Source: Ahrensia marina
Lineage (GTDB): Bacteria; Pseudomonadota; Alphaproteobacteria; Rhizobiales; Rhizobiaceae
Length of the DNA stretch: 64,000 nt
Reading direction: 5' to 3'
Assembly: GCF_001293565.1 (NCBI RefSeq)
Contig: NZ_JXMU01000009.1
Span: 1 to 64,000, forward strand
Of this stretch, positions 57,064 to 64,000 are shown in pieces. Position 1 is the first letter of the stretch. Each line of letters begins with the position of its first letter. Position numbers and translations under genes: made by a program. Under the pieces are notes generated by a model that did not search any database, was not told where the DNA came from, and saw only the letters and a list, made by a program, of their open reading frames with translations.

Positions 57064-57557
57064 TTTGATTTGCCGATTTCATCCAAACGGTTTTGCAAAG
57101 ATAGTCTATCCAAGCCAGAGATAGGCAATGCCGTGAAAATAGAGAGGCGTGCATTCATCATTCTGTAGGCCTCATCAAAGGCAAGCGCGATTTCCACATC
57201 TGTGCCTGTCGCCGCCGCCGGATCAGGAATGCCCCAATGCGCGCTCATCGGTTGACCAGGCCATACCGGACATGCCTCATTTGCGGCATTGTCACAAACG
57301 GTGAAAACAAAATCCATTTTTGGGGAATCCGGTTGCACGAATTCTTTCCAGTCTTTGGAGCGTGCAAAATCAGTGTTGTAGTTAAGGTTCTTAAGTAGCG
57401 ATAACGCTTTGGGGTGCACTTCGCCTTTCGGTTGTGAACCGGCAGAGAAGGCTTTGAAGCGTCCTTGGCCGACGCGGTTCATAATGGCTTCGGCCAAAAT
57501 GGAACGTGCCGAATTTCCGGTGCATAGAAACAACACGTTATAAACTTGATCGCTCAT
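57060..57557 (-). CDS. arsC: Arsenate reductase, low-molecular-weight phosphatase type
   Basis: A 165-residue protein with the LMW-PTP P-loop LFLCTGNSARS (C12) and the general-acid segment HWGIPDPAAATG near residue 107. Additional Cys at FVFTVCDNAANEACPVW (about 89 and 96) match the thioredoxin-coupled ArsC relay. It reduces arsenate to arsenite. It lies second in the operon, 11 bp after arsR. Confidence 0.94.
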   Translation of the reverse strand: MSDQVYNVLFLCTGNSARSILAEAIMNRVGQGRFKAFSAGSQPKGEVHPKALSLLKNLNYNTDFARSKDWKEFVQPDSPKMDFVFTVCDNAANEACPVWPGQPMSAHWGIPDPAAATGTDVEIALAFDEAYRMMNARLSIFTALPISGLDRLSLQNRLDEIGKSK

Positions 57558-57568
57558 TGCTTATCTCC

Positions 57569-57901
57569 TCAGCAAGCGCATGCAATTTCATTGATGAGAG
57601 GCTGGCATTTTTCCGGTGAGCCGCCGCAGCAATCTTCCATCAGAAACGCAAGAACGCCGCGCAGCCCTTCAAAGTCAGCATAATAACGAATGGAACGGCC
57701 TTCGCGCTCATTGCGCACCAGACCTGCATGTAAAAGAACGCTTAGATTGGCCGACATCGTGTTCTGGCGCACTTCCATCATATCGCTAATGTCACCGGCA
57801 AGCATGCCGTCGGCACCGGACTTGATGAGAATGCGTAATGCTTCCAGCCGTGTGGTCTGGCTTAAAGCGGCAAAAGCGCTGGTTGTCTGTTTAATATCCA
57901 T
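57569..57901 (-). CDS. arsR: ArsR family arsenite-responsive repressor
   Basis: A 110-residue winged-HTH repressor, first gene of the ars operon. The recognition helix is QNTMSANLSVLLHAG. The classical ELCVCDL metal site of E. coli ArsR is replaced (GDISDMMEVRQ). Instead five Cys lie at the C-terminus (C91, C92, C99, C108, C110), so As(III) is probably bound there, as in other alphaproteobacterial ArsR proteins. An AT-rich dyad directly upstream is the likely operator. Confidence 0.92.
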   Translation of the reverse strand: MDIKQTTSAFAALSQTTRLEALRILIKSGADGMLAGDISDMMEVRQNTMSANLSVLLHAGLVRNEREGRSIRYYADFEGLRGVLAFLMEDCCGGSPEKCQPLINEIACAC

Positions 57902-57902
57902 A

Positions 57903-57930
57903 TATCATGAATAATTGATATATTATGATG
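57903..57930. promoter_or_regulatory. Probable ArsR operator
   Basis: An AT-rich imperfect dyad, ATCATGAATA on the left and TATTATGAT on the right, lies within 30 bases of the arsR start codon. This is where autoregulating ArsR proteins bind. Only 53 bp separate arsR from the next gene, so the promoter may extend into that gene's 3' end. Confidence 0.5.
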
Positions 57931-57954
57931 ATGCAAGGCAATTCTTGAGATTAT

Positions 57955-58440
57955 TTACGCCTTGTTGCGTTTCAGTTTTGTGACAGCCAGATCAAGCGCC
58001 TGTAAAAAGCGGGAGCGGTCCGCTTTGGAAAAGGGTGGCGGTCCACCAATATTCTGGCCGACTGCGCCCGCGCGCAGGTCCGCCATGATGGCCCGTGTTG
58101 CAACCTGAGAGCCGATTGAGTTTTCAGTAAAAGGCTTGCCGTTGGGTGCCAGAACGCTTGCGCCCGCTTTTATACAACGTTCCGCGAGCAAAATATCGGC
58201 TGTAATGACAATGGTTAAAGCCGATGCGCGTTCGGCAATCCAGTCATCAGCCGCATCAAACTTGTCCGAAACAACAACTTGCCGGATAAAATCTTCGCGC
58301 GGCACCCGCATAAAGCTGTTGGATACGGTGATGACGCCAAAGCCGTAGCGTTCGGCCACTTTATAGGTCTCGTCTTTGACAGGGCAGGCATCGGCATCAA
58401 TGAGGATGGTGGGATTTGTGATGCTATCGATATCAGTCAT
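57955..58440 (-). CDS. YaiI/YqxD (DUF188) family protein
   Basis: A 161-residue UPF0178/DUF188 protein with a PIN-like fold start ([20 protein letters not shown]) and [26 protein letters not shown]. The fold suggests a nuclease-like metal site, but no activity is established. The ATG at 58440 lies 8 bp inside the end of dinB, so translation is coupled to it. A longer frame into dinB is rejected. Confidence 0.92.
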   Translation of the reverse strand: MTDIDSITNPTILIDADACPVKDETYKVAERYGFGVITVSNSFMRVPREDFIRQVVVSDKFDAADDWIAERASALTIVITADILLAERCIKAGASVLAPNGKPFTENSIGSQVATRAIMADLRAGAVGQNIGGPPPFSKADRSRFLQALDLAVTKLKRNKA

Positions 58441-59740
58441 TTTCTTTTCTCTTTGGCTTTCCGCGGCTACCTGTGCCGAATGTATAGCCGGTTTCAACCG
58501 CTCGATCACCGAATTTACCGCGTAATTTGTCCATTGCGCGCTCCATTTCAGCGCGGCGGGTGCCGTCAATATCAATGAGGTCCAGCGGATCAGCACGCTG
58601 CGAGTCGGCAAAGTCCGAAACACCGACGCCAAGAAGCCGGTATTTCGTGCCGTTAATTTCTTTCTCCAGCATGGTCATGGCGGTGCGAAAAATCCGGTCG
58701 GCCAATTGTGTCGGGTCGCTAAGCTGCTTGTTGCGGGTAATTGATTTGAACTCTTTATCTTTGAGTTTGAGAACAATGGTGCGTCCGGCAATATTTTTTT
58801 GTTTAAGGCGCGCGGATACTTTTTCAGACAGCGCCCGCAACACGGGAACAAGCACATCAGCAGTTGCATGATCTTCGTTAAATGTTGTCTCGTGGCTCAC
58901 GCTTTTGGCAGCGCCGCGCTGTTTTATGGTCCGATGATCGATGCCGCGTGACAGATTGAAAAGCCGCTGGCCCATCGTGCCGTAACGCTTCATCAGCGTA
59001 CCTTCATCCATTTCCTGCAATTGGCCAATCAGTTTAATGCCGTCACTATGCAGCGTTCTTTCAAAGGATGGGCCGACACCCCAGATCATTTTGACCGGCT
59101 TGTCGGCCAGAAATGAAAGGGCTTCAGCCTTGCCGATGACCGAAAACCCGCGTGGTTTTTCAAAGTCGGAGGCAATCTTGGCAAGATACTTACAATAGGA
59201 AAGGCCGACAGAGACGGAAATGCCAACTTCGTCTTCGACGCGTTTTGCGAATTTCGCCAATGTGCGGGCAGGGGTATCCTTATGCAGCTTTTCGGTGCCG
59301 CTTAAATCAAGAAACGCCTCATCAATCGAGATCGGCTCAACCGAAGGCGTCAGCTCTTCCATCATGGCGCGGACTTGGCGGCCAACACGGGCATATTTCT
59401 CGCCATCCGGTTTTATCACAACCGCATCGGGGCAAAGTTCCATCGCTTTGAAAGCGGGCATGGCAGAGCGCACGCCATATGTACGCGCGATATAACAGCA
59501 TGTGGAGACAACACCGCGCTTTCCGCCGCCGACAATAACAGGCTTGTCGCGAATGTCGGGATTATCGCGTTTTTCAACAGAGGCAAAAAATGCGTCGCAA
59601 TCAATATGCGCAATGGACAGCTCATTAAGTTCGGGATGTTCTGCCTTTCGCGGGCTTCCGCATTTGATACAGCGCCGCGCAGAATTTGTGCGCGGTGTCA
59701 TGCAGTCACGGCAAAATCCGAATGTGCCACTTTGCGCCAT
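58433..59740 (-). CDS. dinB: DNA polymerase IV with N-terminal zinc ribbon
   Basis: A 435-residue Y-family translesion polymerase. Catalytic motifs are [15 protein letters not shown] (about 42-56) and [12 protein letters not shown] (about 137). The thumb and little-finger domains follow, ending in a basic tail. It has an extra N-terminal zinc ribbon (C10, C13, C24, C27) seen in rhizobial DinB. No GAAC-N7-GAAC site was found in the gap upstream of the operon, so SOS control is not evident. It lies 2 bp after the DUF3572 gene. Confidence 0.95.
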   Translation of the reverse strand: MAQSGTFGFCRDCMTPRTNSARRCIKCGSPRKAEHPELNELSIAHIDCDAFFASVEKRDNPDIRDKPVIVGGGKRGVVSTCCYIARTYGVRSAMPAFKAMELCPDAVVIKPDGEKYARVGRQVRAMMEELTPSVEPISIDEAFLDLSGTEKLHKDTPARTLAKFAKRVEDEVGISVSVGLSYCKYLAKIASDFEKPRGFSVIGKAEALSFLADKPVKMIWGVGPSFERTLHSDGIKLIGQLQEMDEGTLMKRYGTMGQRLFNLSRGIDHRTIKQRGAAKSVSHETTFNEDHATADVLVPVLRALSEKVSARLKQKNIAGRTIVLKLKDKEFKSITRNKQLSDPTQLADRIFRTAMTMLEKEINGTKYRLLGVGVSDFADSQRADPLDLIDIDGTRRAEMERAMDKLRGKFGDRAVETGYTFGTGSRGKPKRKEND

Positions 59741-59742
59741 GG

Positions 59743-60054
59743 CTAACCTGTATAATCACCGGGGCCGGGGACAAATTGACCGCCAAAGCGTTGCCGTGCC
59801 CGTGCGACGATTTTTGGTTCCAGCCCGTTATCCTCGCAAAAGCGGTTCAGCGTAGGCTCATGCGCCAGCAAAAAATCCAATACGGCAGCCAGAAACCCAG
59901 GCTCGCTGGCGACATCACGTATCTGGTCAGGCTCAATACCGGTTAGACCCAGAAAACGTGTCATCAATTCACCGTCCGAAGCAATCCATGACAATGCGCC
60001 AATGGCAATGGACTCATGGTCGGCATTCATAGCGCTGTTGGCAGAATCATTCAT
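59743..60054 (-). CDS. DUF3572 family protein
   Basis: A 103-residue acidic helical protein matching DUF3572, an alphaproteobacterial family: [23 protein letters not shown] and [18 protein letters not shown]. Function unknown. It is the promoter-proximal gene of DUF3572-dinB-yaiI, diverging from divK. The constant pairing with dinB suggests a role near DNA repair, but nothing in the sequence shows it. Confidence 0.9.
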   Translation of the reverse strand: MNDSANSAMNADHESIAIGALSWIASDGELMTRFLGLTGIEPDQIRDVASEPGFLAAVLDFLLAHEPTLNRFCEDNGLEPKIVARARQRFGGQFVPGPGDYTG

Positions 60055-60174
60055 ATTATCGCTCGCACGTTTGTTTTATCTCAATAAATTAGCAATATAG
60101 ATTTTATCAGGTGCCGCGAGGCACAATGTCGAAAACGGGGCTGATTCTCTATCGCAACCGTAAAGAGGTAAAGC

Positions 60175-60546
60175 ATGGCGAAACGTGTAATGATTGTCGA
60201 GGATAACGAGCTGAATATGAAGCTCTTTCGCGACATAATCGAAGCAACCGGCTTCGAGACAATACGCACATATAGCGGGCTGGAAGCACTTGAGCTCGCA
60301 CGCTCGAATAAACCCGACCTGATTCTCATGGATATCCAACTGCCGGAGGTCTCCGGTCTGGAAGTTACCAAATGGTTGAAAGAGGATGATGATTTGCATC
60401 ACATTCCGGTCATTGCGGTGACTGCATTTGCCATGAAAGGCGATGAGGAACGCATCCGTCAGGGCGGTTGTGAGGGCTATATTTCGAAACCGATCTCGGT
60501 TCCTAAATTTATAGAAACTATTAAGTCGTATCTTGGTGAGGCTTAA
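60175..60546 (+). CDS. divK: Single-domain response regulator DivK
   Basis: A 123-residue receiver-only protein with the phosphoacceptor D53 ([13 protein letters not shown]), acidic pocket E9-D10, and Thr/Lys switch residues in [12 protein letters not shown] and GYISKPISV. In alphaproteobacteria DivK is phosphorylated by PleC/DivJ-type kinases and represses the CckA-ChpT-CtrA pathway. pleD follows after 30 bp, the same order as in Caulobacter. Confidence 0.96.
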   Translation: MAKRVMIVEDNELNMKLFRDIIEATGFETIRTYSGLEALELARSNKPDLILMDIQLPEVSGLEVTKWLKEDDDLHHIPVIAVTAFAMKGDEERIRQGGCEGYISKPISVPKFIETIKSYLGEA

Positions 60547-60576
60547 AGAGCACAATCGTAGCCGGAGACGTATAAA

Positions 60577-61947
60577 ATGACCGCTCGTATACTTGTTGTC
60601 GATGATCTGAAGCCAAACGTAGATTTGCTGAAAACACGCTTGGAACAGGAATATTTCGAGGTTTTGACCGCTTTTGACGGCAAAACAGCGCTTGAAGTGC
60701 TGGAATCAGAACAAGTCGATTTGGTTCTTTTGGATATTATGATGCCGGGAATCGACGGGTTCGAAGTGTGTACCCGCATCAAAAATCATCCGGCAACAAG
60801 TCACATTCCGGTGGTCATGGTGACGGCTTTGGACCAGATTCAGGACCGTGTTCGCGGTCTGGAATGCGGTGCGGACGATTTTTTGACAAAACCGGTTAAT
60901 GAATTGCAACTGATGGCAAGAGTGAAAAGTCTTGTGCGTCTCAAAATGCTGACCGATGAGCTTCGTTTGCGCGCTGTGACGACCCGCGATATTGCCATCG
61001 AAGAATTGTTGGCTAAGGGCGCAGACATAACCAAAGAAAAACCGAATGTGCTGCTGATTGACGAGCGTGTCTCTGTCTTTGAGCGCTTTTCGTCAGTATT
61101 GCGCAAAAACGCCAAACTTCATCATATTGCCAATCCGCAAGACGGTCTTTTCGCAGCTGCCGAAGGAAATTATGATTGTGTCATCCTGTCGGCTGATCTG
61201 GCCGGATTTGACCCGCTGCGTGTGTGCAGTCAGATACGCTCGCTGAACCGGACACGGTTCCTGCCGATTATCCTTGCCTGCGATGCGGAAAATGACGTGC
61301 TTGTTTCGCGCGCGCTGGAGCTGGGCGTCAATGATTATGTTATCCGCCCGATTGATGCCAATGAATTTATTGCGCGTCTGCGCACGCAGGTCCGCCGCAA
61401 GCATTATCATGACGGTCTGCGTTCCAATGTGGCAGAATCGATTGAACTGGCTGTGACTGATGGCCTGACAGGGCTACATAACCGCCGTTATCTCGATACA
61501 CATCTGCAAACACTCGTTGAGCGTGCGCGCAATCGCGGGCGTGAACTGTCATTGCTAATTACCGATATTGATAAGTTCAAAAGCATCAATGACACATACG
61601 GTCATGCGACCGGCGATGATGTTTTGCGCGAATTTGCCAACCGCCTGCGCCAGAATGTGCGAGGAATGGATCTGGCGTGCCGCTATGGCGGTGAGGAGTT
61701 TGTCATTGTTATGCCGGACACATCCGCGCAAATGGCCGCTGAAGTGGCCGAACGTCTGCGCGAGAGTGTGGAAGAGGCGGGATTTGCATCCGCAGACCAA
61801 GTGCTGTCGGTAACGACAAGTGTGGGTGTTGCAACGCTGAACCGTAACAGCGACGATAATATGAGCGACCTTTTAAAACAGGCTGATACAGCGCTTTATG
61901 AAGCCAAAGCAGGCGGTCGCAACAAGGTTGTCGCAAGAGCGGCTTAA
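60577..61947 (+). CDS. pleD: Response regulator diguanylate cyclase PleD
   Basis: A 456-residue protein with REC1 (phospho-Asp D53, LVLLDIMMPGIDG), a degenerate REC2 adaptor (about 150-270) and a GGDEF domain. The active site is GGEEF (RYGGEEFVIV). The product-inhibition I-site RGMD lies exactly five residues before it. Phosphorylation-driven dimers make c-di-GMP, controlling motile-to-sessile development. It forms an operon with divK and is closed by an 11-bp inverted repeat. Confidence 0.97.
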   Translation: MTARILVVDDLKPNVDLLKTRLEQEYFEVLTAFDGKTALEVLESEQVDLVLLDIMMPGIDGFEVCTRIKNHPATSHIPVVMVTALDQIQDRVRGLECGADDFLTKPVNELQLMARVKSLVRLKMLTDELRLRAVTTRDIAIEELLAKGADITKEKPNVLLIDERVSVFERFSSVLRKNAKLHHIANPQDGLFAAAEGNYDCVILSADLAGFDPLRVCSQIRSLNRTRFLPIILACDAENDVLVSRALELGVNDYVIRPIDANEFIARLRTQVRRKHYHDGLRSNVAESIELAVTDGLTGLHNRRYLDTHLQTLVERARNRGRELSLLITDIDKFKSINDTYGHATGDDVLREFANRLRQNVRGMDLACRYGGEEFVIVMPDTSAQMAAEVAERLRESVEEAGFASADQVLSVTTSVGVATLNRNSDDNMSDLLKQADTALYEAKAGGRNKVVARAA

Positions 61948-61952
61948 TTTAA

Positions 61953-61992
61953 AGAGCATTTCATACAGTTCTACCCTTGGCTGAAATGCTCT
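61953..61992. repeat. Long inverted repeat between convergent pleD and GNAT genes
   Basis: Perfect arms AGAGCATTTCA (61953-61963) and TGAAATGCTCT (61982-61992) lie 18 bases apart. The right arm runs into the GNAT stop codon. It could terminate transcription, but no T-tract follows. The sequence resembles the GAGCATTT-type palindromic intergenic repeats common in rhizobial genomes (from memory). Confidence 0.55.
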
Positions 61993-62470
61993 AGGCCAAA
62001 CGCTTTTCAAAGCGCCATACATTCAGAGTGAAGCTTCCTGATTCGACATAAACGGGAAGAGGAATTTCGCGTGTGAAAATCCAACCGGCCTTGCGGTAGA
62101 ATGCGGCAGCGCGCTCGTTACCAATGGCGCAGGCCAGCCATGCGGTCTTGGTGCCGTTCTCCAGCAATATTTCCTCTGCATCATCAATCAGGGCTTTGGC
62201 GGCACCTTTTCCGCGATAGGCGCGATCAACGAAGAGTTGGTCCAGCTCGTCGCCCTTTATCATATGAAAAGCGGCGACTTTCCCATCCGCCAGCATAACC
62301 CTGAAATTGGCCAGATTATCTTTTGCGCGTTTTTCGAGACTTTCAGCCGTCCGTTTCTGTGTGAGTTCGGCAGGCACAATCGCAGCATGGGCATCGTTCC
62401 AGCCTTCATGCCAGATACGCACGATATCATTCAGGTGTTCTTCCTGGGCGTTTTGAAAAGAATAAGTCAT
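61991..62470 (-). CDS. GNAT family N-acetyltransferase
   Basis: A 159-residue GNAT protein. The acetyl-CoA-binding motif A is LDQLFVDRAYRGKGAAKALIDDAEE (RGKGAAK as the R/Q-x-x-G-x-G/A loop), and motif B is ACAIGNERAAAFYRKAGW. The acceptor is unknown. The ATG at 62470 has GGGTGA close upstream and gives the usual N-terminus; a longer frame overlaps the rpmG terminator. Confidence 0.9.
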   Translation of the reverse strand: MTYSFQNAQEEHLNDIVRIWHEGWNDAHAAIVPAELTQKRTAESLEKRAKDNLANFRVMLADGKVAAFHMIKGDELDQLFVDRAYRGKGAAKALIDDAEEILLENGTKTAWLACAIGNERAAAFYRKAGWIFTREIPLPVYVESGSFTLNVWRFEKRLA

Positions 62471-62492
62471 GAGAATCACCCTGAATTTGAAA

Positions 62493-62537
62493 ATAAAAAA
62501 GCCGCTGCAAATCATATGATTGCAGCGGCTTTTTAAA
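62493..62537 (-). terminator. Bidirectional terminator after rpmG
   Basis: GCCGCTGCA and TGCAGCGGC pair, extended inward by ATCAT/ATGAT with one bulged A. The + strand AAAAAA before and TTTTT after give T-tracts in both directions. It ends the leftward rpmG transcript just before the GNAT gene. Confidence 0.88.
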
Positions 62538-62554
62538 ATGAAATGTAAAGAAGA

Positions 62555-62722
62555 TTACTTAATTTTAGCTTCTTTAAATTCAACGTGTTTGCGTACCACT
62601 GGGTCATACTTACGTTTGACCATTTTCTCGGTCATTGTGCGGCTGTTTTTCTTGGCTGTGTAGAAATAGCCAGTGCCTTCAGTGGAAAGCATTTTTACTT
62701 TGATTGTTGTGGCTTTTGCCAT
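62555..62722 (-). CDS. rpmG: 50S ribosomal protein L33
   Basis: A 55-residue L33 ([21 protein letters not shown] ... [18 protein letters not shown]). It lacks the four-Cys zinc ribbon, so it is the zinc-independent form. The ATG at 62722 gives the standard length. Its place downstream of divK-pleD, on the opposite strand here, recalls the Caulobacter divK-pleD-rpmG neighbourhood. Confidence 0.96.
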   Translation of the reverse strand: MAKATTIKVKMLSTEGTGYFYTAKKNSRTMTEKMVKRKYDPVVRKHVEFKEAKIK

Positions 62723-62853
62723 GATGAAGCACCTGATATTTTCAATAAAAAAGACCGGCACACGTTTTCAGCGCGTTTCCGGATTTGAGGCGAACCTACT
62801 TATCCGCTGCGGAATGTCAAGCATTAAAGCAATCACGGTAGTTGAGTGGGCTA

Positions 62854-62879
62854 GAAAACCATCCAGTGAATGGTTTTCC
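62854..62879. repeat. Palindromic intergenic element
   Basis: Nine-base arms GAAAACCAT (62854-62862) and ATGGTTTTC (62871-62879) enclose CCAGTGA. There is no T-run. The 168-bp gap between the leftward NUDIX gene's end and rpmG's start holds no gene. It may be a REP-like element or a terminator for NUDIX. Confidence 0.5.
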
Positions 62880-62929
62880 TACGAAACGGGTAGCGGTTCT
62901 GCCTTTACTTTGTTCGAACACAGTGCATG

Positions 62930-63583
62930 TCAGGCATATTCGGTAACCGGTTTGCCATAGCGAAAGCAAAAGGTCGGTGTTTTTGTCACCTTTGACAAAG
63001 CAGGATCGTTCTCAAGTCGTTCCAAAGATGATTTGAGAACAAGTTCGGTAATGCGATGGATTCGGCCTTCCGGCATTTCGTCCATACCTATCCATGCAAT
63101 GCCGGACAGCTCGTCATCGGTTGAACGTGTTGGCGAGACTGTTTCAGAATCACATAAGGCGATAAAGAAACGAGTATCGTAGCGGCGAACCTGTCCGGGC
63201 GGTGTGATAGCACGCGCCAGATAACGCGCGTTCAGCGTATCACTTTCAAGTGCGATTCCGGTTTCTTCCTGAGTTTCGCGTAAGGCGCAGGAAAGCAGGG
63301 CGCCCGCATGGGGTGTTTTGGCTGCTTGCGCATGGATAAGCGCTTCATCTTCGCTTGGAAGCGCGGCTCTTGACATATTGTCCGAGCGCTCGAAGCGGCC
63401 ACCGGGAAAGACAAAGAACCCGGGCATAAACACATGTTTCATGGAGCGTCGCCCCATCAGAAAACGCGGGGAGTCGCCAGATGTGTCAACAAGCACAAGA
63501 GAGGCGGCAGGCTTCGGGCGTGTATTGGGATAGCGCTTTGGCGCCGGACCATTACCGAAGTCTGGTGCGGTATCGTTAGCCAT
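62930..63583 (-). CDS. NUDIX hydrolase
   Basis: A 217-residue NUDIX protein with FVFPGGRFERSDN and a NUDIX box ending ALRETQEETGIAL (about residue 107), so the Mg2+ glutamates are intact. A 30-residue insert between the Gly-Gly loop and the box is like the NUDT19/RppH-distant group found in alphaproteobacteria. It hydrolyses a nucleoside diphosphate linked to an unknown moiety, possibly CoA. It overlaps the DUF983 gene by 8 bp. Confidence 0.9.
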   Translation of the reverse strand: MANDTAPDFGNGPAPKRYPNTRPKPAASLVLVDTSGDSPRFLMGRRSMKHVFMPGFFVFPGGRFERSDNMSRAALPSEDEALIHAQAAKTPHAGALLSCALRETQEETGIALESDTLNARYLARAITPPGQVRRYDTRFFIALCDSETVSPTRSTDDELSGIAWIGMDEMPEGRIHRITELVLKSSLERLENDPALSKVTKTPTFCFRYGKPVTEYA

Positions 63584-64000
63584 AATGTGTCGGGTCGATA
63601 TTCTTGTCTAACGTGCCGTCTTCGCCGTCACCGCCAAAACCGTGCATATGGTTGGCCCATTGAAGGCCGATGACAAAACCTTTCACAGGTTGAAGCACGG
63701 CAATAGTCATAAGGACAGCGATTACAGTCCATAAGACTACTTCTGTCCAAGGGGAAAGATCGGTGATGCGGTCAAACATCAAATATGCGCCGACGACGAT
63801 GTGGCCCACAATAAACAGGTTCAAATAGGCAGGCAGATCATCGGCCCGGTGGTGAAAAATTTCCTCGCCGCAGTTTTCGCAAGCATCGACGGACTTGGCA
63901 AAACGGCTAAACAGCCTGCCTTGCCCGCAATTGGGACATTTACAACGCATACCGTTCTTCATCGCCGGCCATAAAGCGCGCCTGTCCTGTGGAGGGTGAT
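63576..64000 (-). CDS. DUF983 family membrane protein, 5' end beyond the window
   Basis: At least 141 residues with two CxxC zinc-type pairs (CKCPNCGQGRLF and ACENCGEEI) followed by two membrane helices (LFIVGHIVVGAYLMF and VVLWTVIAVLMTIAVLQ), the DUF983 layout. An internal ATG at 63962 exists, but the frame stays open to the edge and encodes QDRRALWPA just upstream. That fits the usual family N-terminus, so the true start lies outside. Function unknown. Confidence 0.88.
   Translation of the reverse strand, partial: HPPQDRRALWPAMKNGMRCKCPNCGQGRLFSRFAKSVDACENCGEEIFHHRADDLPAYLNLFIVGHIVVGAYLMFDRITDLSPWTEVVLWTVIAVLMTIAVLQPVKGFVIGLQWANHMHGFGGDGEDGTLDKNIDPTHYG

Overview
The window is a chromosomal segment of an alphaproteobacterium, most likely of the order Hyphomicrobiales (Rhizobiales). 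The evidence is a complete 14-subunit nuoA-N operon running straight into birA, rnj (RNase J), mce, a DUF1467 gene, proS, lolC, lolD and dnaE; a divK-pleD pair; a lon-hupB pair; families that are largely rhizobial (BTLCP transglutaminase-like protein, PAS_5, DUF1489, DUF3572, DUF983); an ars operon of the arsR-aqpS-arsC-arsH kind described in Sinorhizobium; and alphaproteobacterial regulatory sites (CtrA TTAA-N7-TTAAC, LexA GAAC-N7-GAAC, CcrM GANTC). GC is moderate, around 50% by eye. Genus cannot be fixed. No prophage, insertion sequence or CRISPR array was seen.

Layout. 1-13.6 kb: assorted housekeeping genes. These are a partial dehydrogenase, a periplasmic BTLCP protein, a tandem PilZ protein, a PAS protein, a rhomboid protease, a CBS protein, hisI-folE, an IscU-like protein with yidD, a stress protein with an Na+:alanine symporter, mgtE, a LiuR-like MerR regulator, and a three-gene membrane-protein operon. 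13.6-27.3 kb: sdaA, DUF1489, a VWA/J-domain pair, a D,D-carboxypeptidase with SPOR domain, a phasin, clpS-clpA, azlCD, lon-hupB, an HD hydrolase and an orphan Flp pilin. 27.4-27.8 kb: divergent tRNA-Val and tRNA-Asp. 28.0-43.6 kb: the complex I operon, with a small lipoprotein gene inserted between nuoF and nuoG. 43.6-54.6 kb: birA, rnj, mce, DUF1467, proS, lolCD, a LexA-box intergenic region and dnaE. 54.6-57.9 kb: an AT-rich TIR-like gene and a five-gene ars operon. 58-64 kb: yaiI-like, dinB, DUF3572, divK-pleD, a GNAT gene, rpmG, NUDIX and DUF983 (cut by the window edge).

The least ordinary signals are short. The lolD-dnaE gap holds a 28-codon membrane mini-ORF behind a perfect alphaproteobacterial LexA box set inside its promoter. 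This resembles the SOS division inhibitor SidA of Caulobacter in size, topology and control. Two intergenic regions carry exact CtrA boxes, one before a terminator-ended small RNA candidate at about 3.0 kb and one directly abutting a promoter before a roughly 50-residue membrane mini-protein at 13.4 kb. A TIR-like protein (CAP12/Pycsar-effector TIR type) with a possible TBP-like N-terminal domain looks like a single-gene immune acquisition between dnaE and the ars operon. Together with DivK, PleD and a tandem PilZ protein, the window has several links to cell-cycle and c-di-GMP control.
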